NCBI GenBank assembly: GCA_002480495.1
Contig: DLCG01000008.1
Coordinates: 475,363 to 539,362 of the forward strand
Length of the DNA: 64,000 nt
Direction of reading: 5' to 3'
Source: Rhodobiaceae bacterium UBA7804
GTDB taxonomy: Bacteria; Pseudomonadota; Alphaproteobacteria; Parvibaculales; Parvibaculaceae
Shown: positions 60,573 through 64,000 of the stretch, one piece after another
Numbering within the stretch: position 1 is the first letter of the stretch
Layout of the letters: each line of letters opens with the position of its first letter
Notes under the pieces: model-generated
Seen by the model: only the letters and a program-made list of their open reading frames with translations
What the model was told of the DNA's origin: nothing
The model's database searches: none
Translations under genes and position numbers: made by a program

Positions 60573-62702
60573 ATGAAAAATTCCATCCGGCGTTCGGGCG
60601 TGGCGTTGGCCGCGCTCCTTTCCGCATTCGTCACCTCCGCACAGGCGGTGGACGAAGGAGCCGTCGCCCTTCCCGAGATCGTCGTTGAGGGCGAAGATCT
60701 CACCAACCCCTTCTCCGGCCTCGCCGATCCCGCCTTTCCCCATGGCACGCTCACCGTGCCTGGCGTCGCGGAAGCGCAGCGCGAAATGTCGCTCATTCCG
60801 GGCGCCGTCTCCGTTGTTCCGGCCGCGCGTTATCAGGACCTCTATGCGCATAATTTCGAGGACGTGATGGACTTCACGCCCGGCGTCTATGCGCGCAAGC
60901 GCTTCGGCGCGGAGGTGCGCCTCTCCATTCGCGGCTCCGGGCTCTCGCGCTCCTTCCATATGCGCGGCCTCGAAATCCTGCAGGACGGCATTCCCTACAA
61001 CCTCGCGGACGGCTCGGCCGACTTTCAGGAGATCGATCCGCTCATCGCCCAGCACATCGAAGTCTACAAAGGCGGCAACGGCCTACGCTTCGGTTCGGCG
61101 ACGCTTGGCGGCGCGGTCAACTTCGTGACGCCCACGGCCTATACGGCTGAAGCGGAAAACCTCGTTCGCCTGGAAGGCGGCAGCTACGGCACCGCCCGCA
61201 TCCATACGCAAACCGCGCGCATCGTCGGCAATACGGATTTCTTCGCCGCCATGAGCGCCAATCACGTGGATGGCTTCCGTCAGCAGGAGACGGAAGAAAG
61301 TATCCGCTTCTCGGGCAATCTCGGGCATCGTTTCAACGAGGCGGTGGAGACGCGTTTCTATCTCACCACCAACATCGTCGATCAGGAAATGCCGGGCACA
61401 CTGACGCTCGCCCAGGCCGAAAGCGATCCGGAGCTAGCCAATCCCGGCAACATAGCCCTCAACCAGCAACGCAATGTCCGCTCCGTCCGCTTCGCGAACA
61501 AGACGACATTCGCACTCGATGAGAGCTCGACCCTCGATCTGGGCGGCTATGTCGGCTACAAGCGCCTCTATCACCCGATCTTCCGCGTGCTCGACTATCG
61601 CGGGCCGCTCGCCGGCCTCTTCGCCCGCTACAACTCGGAAGGAAGTCTCGCCGGCCATCGTAACATCCTCACCATCGGCGGTGATCTTTCCTGGGGCGAA
61701 GTGGAGGCGAAGCAATATACGAATGTCGGCGGCTCGCGCGCCGGTCTTGTCGCCAGCGGCACGCAATCGGCCGCGAACTTCAAGCTCTATGCGGAAAACA
61801 AGTTCTATGTCGTGGAGGATGTGGCGCTTGTGGGCGGCCTTCAGGCCATTCACTCCTACCGCAAGTTCACCAATGATTTCACGCCCGCGCAGAGCGATGC
61901 GACGGACTTCTCCTCGCTGAGCCCCAAGGCAGGCGTCCTCTGGGACGTGGCGGAGACGGCGCAGGTCTATGGCAATGTCACGCGCAGCTATGAGCCGCCA
62001 ACCTTCTCCGAACTCGTACAGGCGACGGTCTTCCAGTTCGTTCCGCTCGATCCGCAACGCGCTGTCACGGCGGAAATCGGCACGCGCGGCGCGACGAAGA
62101 ATGTCGCGTGGGATGTCGCGCTTTACCGCGCCTGGGTGAAAGGCGAACTCATCAACTACACGGTGAGCCCCAGCATTCCCGCTTCGACCTTCAACGCGGA
62201 CGAGACGATCCATCAGGGCATCGAGGCCTCGCTCACGCTCGATGTCGGCGCGTGGGGATTGCGCAAGGTTCTCGGCAGCGACCGGCTGCTGCTCGAACAG
62301 GCCTACATGTATAGCGACTTCGCCTTCGATGGCGACGCGACCTATGGCGACAACAAGCTCGCGGGCATGCCGCCTCACGTCTATGTCGCCGCACTTCGCT
62401 ACAAGTCGATCGGCGCAAACGGTCTCGGCTGGGACATCGCGCCGAAAGTCGAATGGGTGCCGAATGGCGGCCATGTCGATTATGCGAACCGCCTCGAAGC
62501 GCCCGGCTACACGACGATCGGTGTGGAAGGCGGCGTGGACCTCGCGAAGGGCGTTCGTCTTTTCGTCGATGCCCGCAACCTGACCGACCGCAACTACATC
62601 TCGACATACAGCAACATCACCGATGCGGCGCTCGCTGCGACCAACGTCTTCTATCCCGGCGAGGGCAGAAGCGTGTTCGCGGGCCTGAAGGTCGCGTTCT
62701 GA
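60573..62702 (+). CDS. TonB-dependent receptor, possibly for copper
   Basis: A 709-residue outer-membrane receptor. A signal peptide (residues 1-26, ending AQAVDEG) precedes a TonB-box-like LPEIVVEGED, a FecA-like plug (RFGAEVRLSIRGSGLSRSFHMRG, about 110-132; KGGNGLRFGSATLGGAVNFVTP about 168-190) and a barrel ending ...GLKVAF. It lacks close similarity to btuB beyond the fold. Neighbours are a DUF2946 protein ahead and a YcnI/DUF1775 protein after, which points to copper or another metal (inference by context). A palindromic repeat element follows the stop. Confidence 0.88.
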   Translation: MKNSIRRSGVALAALLSAFVTSAQAVDEGAVALPEIVVEGEDLTNPFSGLADPAFPHGTLTVPGVAEAQREMSLIPGAVSVVPAARYQDLYAHNFEDVMDFTPGVYARKRFGAEVRLSIRGSGLSRSFHMRGLEILQDGIPYNLADGSADFQEIDPLIAQHIEVYKGGNGLRFGSATLGGAVNFVTPTAYTAEAENLVRLEGGSYGTARIHTQTARIVGNTDFFAAMSANHVDGFRQQETEESIRFSGNLGHRFNEAVETRFYLTTNIVDQEMPGTLTLAQAESDPELANPGNIALNQQRNVRSVRFANKTTFALDESSTLDLGGYVGYKRLYHPIFRVLDYRGPLAGLFARYNSEGSLAGHRNILTIGGDLSWGEVEAKQYTNVGGSRAGLVASGTQSAANFKLYAENKFYVVEDVALVGGLQAIHSYRKFTNDFTPAQSDATDFSSLSPKAGVLWDVAETAQVYGNVTRSYEPPTFSELVQATVFQFVPLDPQRAVTAEIGTRGATKNVAWDVALYRAWVKGELINYTVSPSIPASTFNADETIHQGIEASLTLDVGAWGLRKVLGSDRLLLEQAYMYSDFAFDGDATYGDNKLAGMPPHVYVAALRYKSIGANGLGWDIAPKVEWVPNGGHVDYANRLEAPGYTTIGVEGGVDLAKGVRLFVDARNLTDRNYISTYSNITDAALAATNVFYPGEGRSVFAGLKVAF

Positions 62703-62712
62703 CAACAACAAC

Positions 62713-62811
62713 CGTCATTGCGAGGAGGCGAAGCCGACGAAGCAATCCAGAGCCGCTTGCTCTGAACTCGCTGCCCCTGGATTGCTTCTCTCGCCATGCT
62801 CGCTCGCAATG
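62713..62811. repeat. bipartite palindromic intergenic repeat
   Basis: Nested inverted repeats: outer arms CATTGCGAG (62716-62724) and CTCGCAATG (62803-62811), inner arms GAAGCAATCCAG (62739-62750) and CTGGATTGCTTC (62777-62788). The motif CGTCATTGCGAG...GAAGCAATCC also occurs, in one arm only, at 1321-1344. It is a mobile-type REP/MITE-like element widespread in alphaproteobacteria (recalled, not checked). It lies between the receptor and YcnI genes. Confidence 0.8.
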
Positions 62812-62830
62812 ATGCAAATGGAGAAACCGG

Positions 62831-63367
62831 ATGAAACTCTCTAAGCTCTCGCTTTCCCTGCTGGGCACTCTTGCCCTCGTCTCGCCCGCCGCGGCGCATG
62901 TCGTCCTCGACCAGCCGATGGCGAATGCAGGCACCTATTACAAGGCCGTCTTCCGCGTCCCGCATGGCTGCGAAGGATCGCCGACCACCTCCATTTCGGT
63001 CCGCATTCCGGAAGGCGTCATCTCCGTGAAGCCGCAGCCCAAGCAGGGCTGGTCGGTGAAGACGGAAACCGCTCCTTACGCGAAATCCTATGAGAATCAT
63101 GGCAAGCAGATCTCGGAGGGCGTGGTCAGGGTCACATGGGAGGGCGGCCCCCTTCCGGACGACATGTTCGACGAATTCGCGCTCATGATGAAGCTGCCCG
63201 ACGACAAGGAGACGATGATGCTCTTCTTCCCCGTGGAGCAGACTTGCGCGAAAGGCTCCACCGCCTGGGACGAATTCCCGGCGCCCGGCGCCGATCCGCA
63301 CTCGCTGGCGCGTCCCGCGCCTTCGCTGATGCTGCATCAGGGGGATGCTCACACCCATCACCATTGA
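62831..63367 (+). CDS. YcnI/DUF1775-family copper-binding protein
   Basis: A 178-residue exported protein. Residues 1-22 are a signal peptide cut before or at AHVVLDQP, so a His is at or near the mature N terminus. The DUF1775 domain follows: FRVPHGCEGSPTTSISVRIP and GWSVKTE are the family blocks, and the His, Glu and Trp seen there agree with the copper(II) site known for YcnI. The chain ends in HQGDAHTHHH, another metal-prone cluster. It is in the periplasm and may hand copper on; no CopC/CopD partner is in view. GGAGAAACCGG precedes the ATG. Confidence 0.88.
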   Translation: MKLSKLSLSLLGTLALVSPAAAHVVLDQPMANAGTYYKAVFRVPHGCEGSPTTSISVRIPEGVISVKPQPKQGWSVKTETAPYAKSYENHGKQISEGVVRVTWEGGPLPDDMFDEFALMMKLPDDKETMMLFFPVEQTCAKGSTAWDEFPAPGADPHSLARPAPSLMLHQGDAHTHHH

Positions 63368-63424
63368 TGCTTCCCCGTACCTATCTGCTAGTCTCCTTCC
63401 AGACGAATGATGAGGAGGAAAGCA

Positions 63425-64000
63425 ATGGGCGCGACGCTGCCGAAACAGGGCACCGAATGGAGCAAGCTCAAGACCGAGATGGAGACGCGCGGCTCCCATG
63501 ACGTCAAATGGCGTGAAGGGAAGACCGCCGTCTACGTCTTCAATGCCGGTCCGGATGTCGCGGAGGTCCAGAAAGAGGCCTACACGATGTTCATGTCGGA
63601 AAACGGCCTCGGCCCGATGGCCTTTCCGAGCCTGAAACAGATGGAGGAGGAAGTGGTCCAGATGGGCCTCGGCCTTCTCCACGGGCCGGAAGGCGCCGCG
63701 GGCAACATCACCTCCGGCGGCACCGACTCGATCACCATGGCCGTGAAGACCGCGCGCGACTTTGCGCGCGCCGAGCGTGGCGTTCAGGGCCAGTGCAACA
63801 TCGTCGCGCCCTGGTCCGCGCATCCCGCCTTCGACAAGGCGGCGAAGATGATGGAGATCGAGATCAGGCGCGTCCCCTGTACCGATCTTCTGGCCGATGT
63901 CGCTGCGATGGAAGACGCCGTGGACGGCAACACCATCATGATCGTCGGCTCCGCGCCCTGCTTTCCCTTTGGCCTCATCGACCCCATCGAAAAGCTCGGC
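63425..64000 (+). CDS. PLP-dependent sphingosine-1-phosphate-lyase-like protein, 5' part
   Basis: The first 192 residues of a fold-type I PLP enzyme that runs off the window. Segments match the group II decarboxylase/sphingosine-phosphate lyase family: VKWREGKTAVYVFNAGPDV, then MGLGLLHGPEGAAGNITSGGTDSITMAVKTARDFA (about 78-112, the cofactor phosphate loop), and SAHPAFDKAAKMM with the ring-stacking His. The catalytic Lys lies downstream of the window. Such enzymes cleave sphingoid-base phosphates to an aldehyde and phosphoethanolamine. GAGGAGGAAAGC is a strong ribosome site. Role in bacteria: sphingolipid breakdown (inference). Confidence 0.87.
   Translation, partial: MGATLPKQGTEWSKLKTEMETRGSHDVKWREGKTAVYVFNAGPDVAEVQKEAYTMFMSENGLGPMAFPSLKQMEEEVVQMGLGLLHGPEGAAGNITSGGTDSITMAVKTARDFARAERGVQGQCNIVAPWSAHPAFDKAAKMMEIEIRRVPCTDLLADVAAMEDAVDGNTIMIVGSAPCFPFGLIDPIEKLG

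Noticed and set aside
61434..63823. Long minus-strand frames opposite the second receptor, YcnI and the lyase-like gene
   Set aside because: They cross several well-supported plus-strand genes and an intergenic repeat.

Overview
The window reads as a stretch of chromosome from a GC-rich, metabolically versatile alphaproteobacterium. Gene content supports this (inference, no search run): betaine-lipid genes btaA/btaB, a CsgH-type curli chaperone next to curlin-repeat proteins, many beta-oxidation-type enzymes (crotonases, MaoC hydratase, acyl-CoA ligase, glutaryl-CoA dehydrogenase), three Baeyer-Villiger-type flavin monooxygenases and three TauD-type dioxygenases. The mix resembles degraders such as Parvibaculum, but the genus is a guess. 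There is no phage, transposase, CRISPR array or rRNA. The two tRNA genes are tRNA-Gln(TTG) and tRNA-Pro(CGG).

1-6.3 kb: the 3' end of an ABC-2 exporter operon; a DUF2332 protein; two divergent citrate-synthase-fold genes, one fused to a DNA-binding domain and preceded by twin palindromes; an orphan soluble histidine kinase. 6.3-19.8 kb: a TIP30-like reductase, two paralogous MFS transporters flanking a flavin monooxygenase, a CPA1/RCK antiporter, a divergent crotonase/acyl-CoA ligase pair, an OmpA-like lipid/peptidoglycan-type protein, MaoC, msrB and oligopeptidase B.

19.9-41 kb: a catabolic, regulator-rich block. It holds a dimethylformamidase-like protein, three TauD-type dioxygenases, an IclR and a Crp/Fnr regulator, a GH5 glycosidase of endoglycoceramidase type, two serine beta-lactamase-fold hydrolases, an EamA transporter, two nitronate monooxygenases on either side of a LysR gene, an AraC regulator, DUF3703, an NAD-epimerase/LysR divergent pair and gcdH. 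Most regulators here have a readable palindrome in the adjoining promoter. Many enzymes are co-located with a dedicated regulator, so this looks like a set of small inducible catabolic modules.

40.4-51.6 kb: cell-envelope genes: a cytochrome b, a Tat-exported DUF882/M15 protein, a YcbB-type L,D-transpeptidase, btaA-btaB for betaine lipid, a heterodimeric ABC exporter, two divergent curlin-repeat proteins with csgH, and a GNAT-like protein. 51.7-55.6 kb: two further flavin monooxygenases and the tRNAs. 55.7-64 kb: a small secreted peptide, a GST, a cobalamin riboswitch controlling a BtuB-type receptor, a crotonase, then a probable copper module (DUF2946 protein, TonB-dependent receptor, YcnI/DUF1775 protein), a palindromic intergenic repeat and the 5' part of a sphingosine-1-phosphate-lyase-like gene.

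Long open frames opposite real genes are common because of the GC content; they were left out. No wholly new multi-gene system can be proven from the sequence. The strongest leads are the DNA-binding citrate synthase with its own operators, the regulator/palindrome modules around the TauD and nitronate enzymes, an unannotated 36-residue membrane peptide, and the copper trio.
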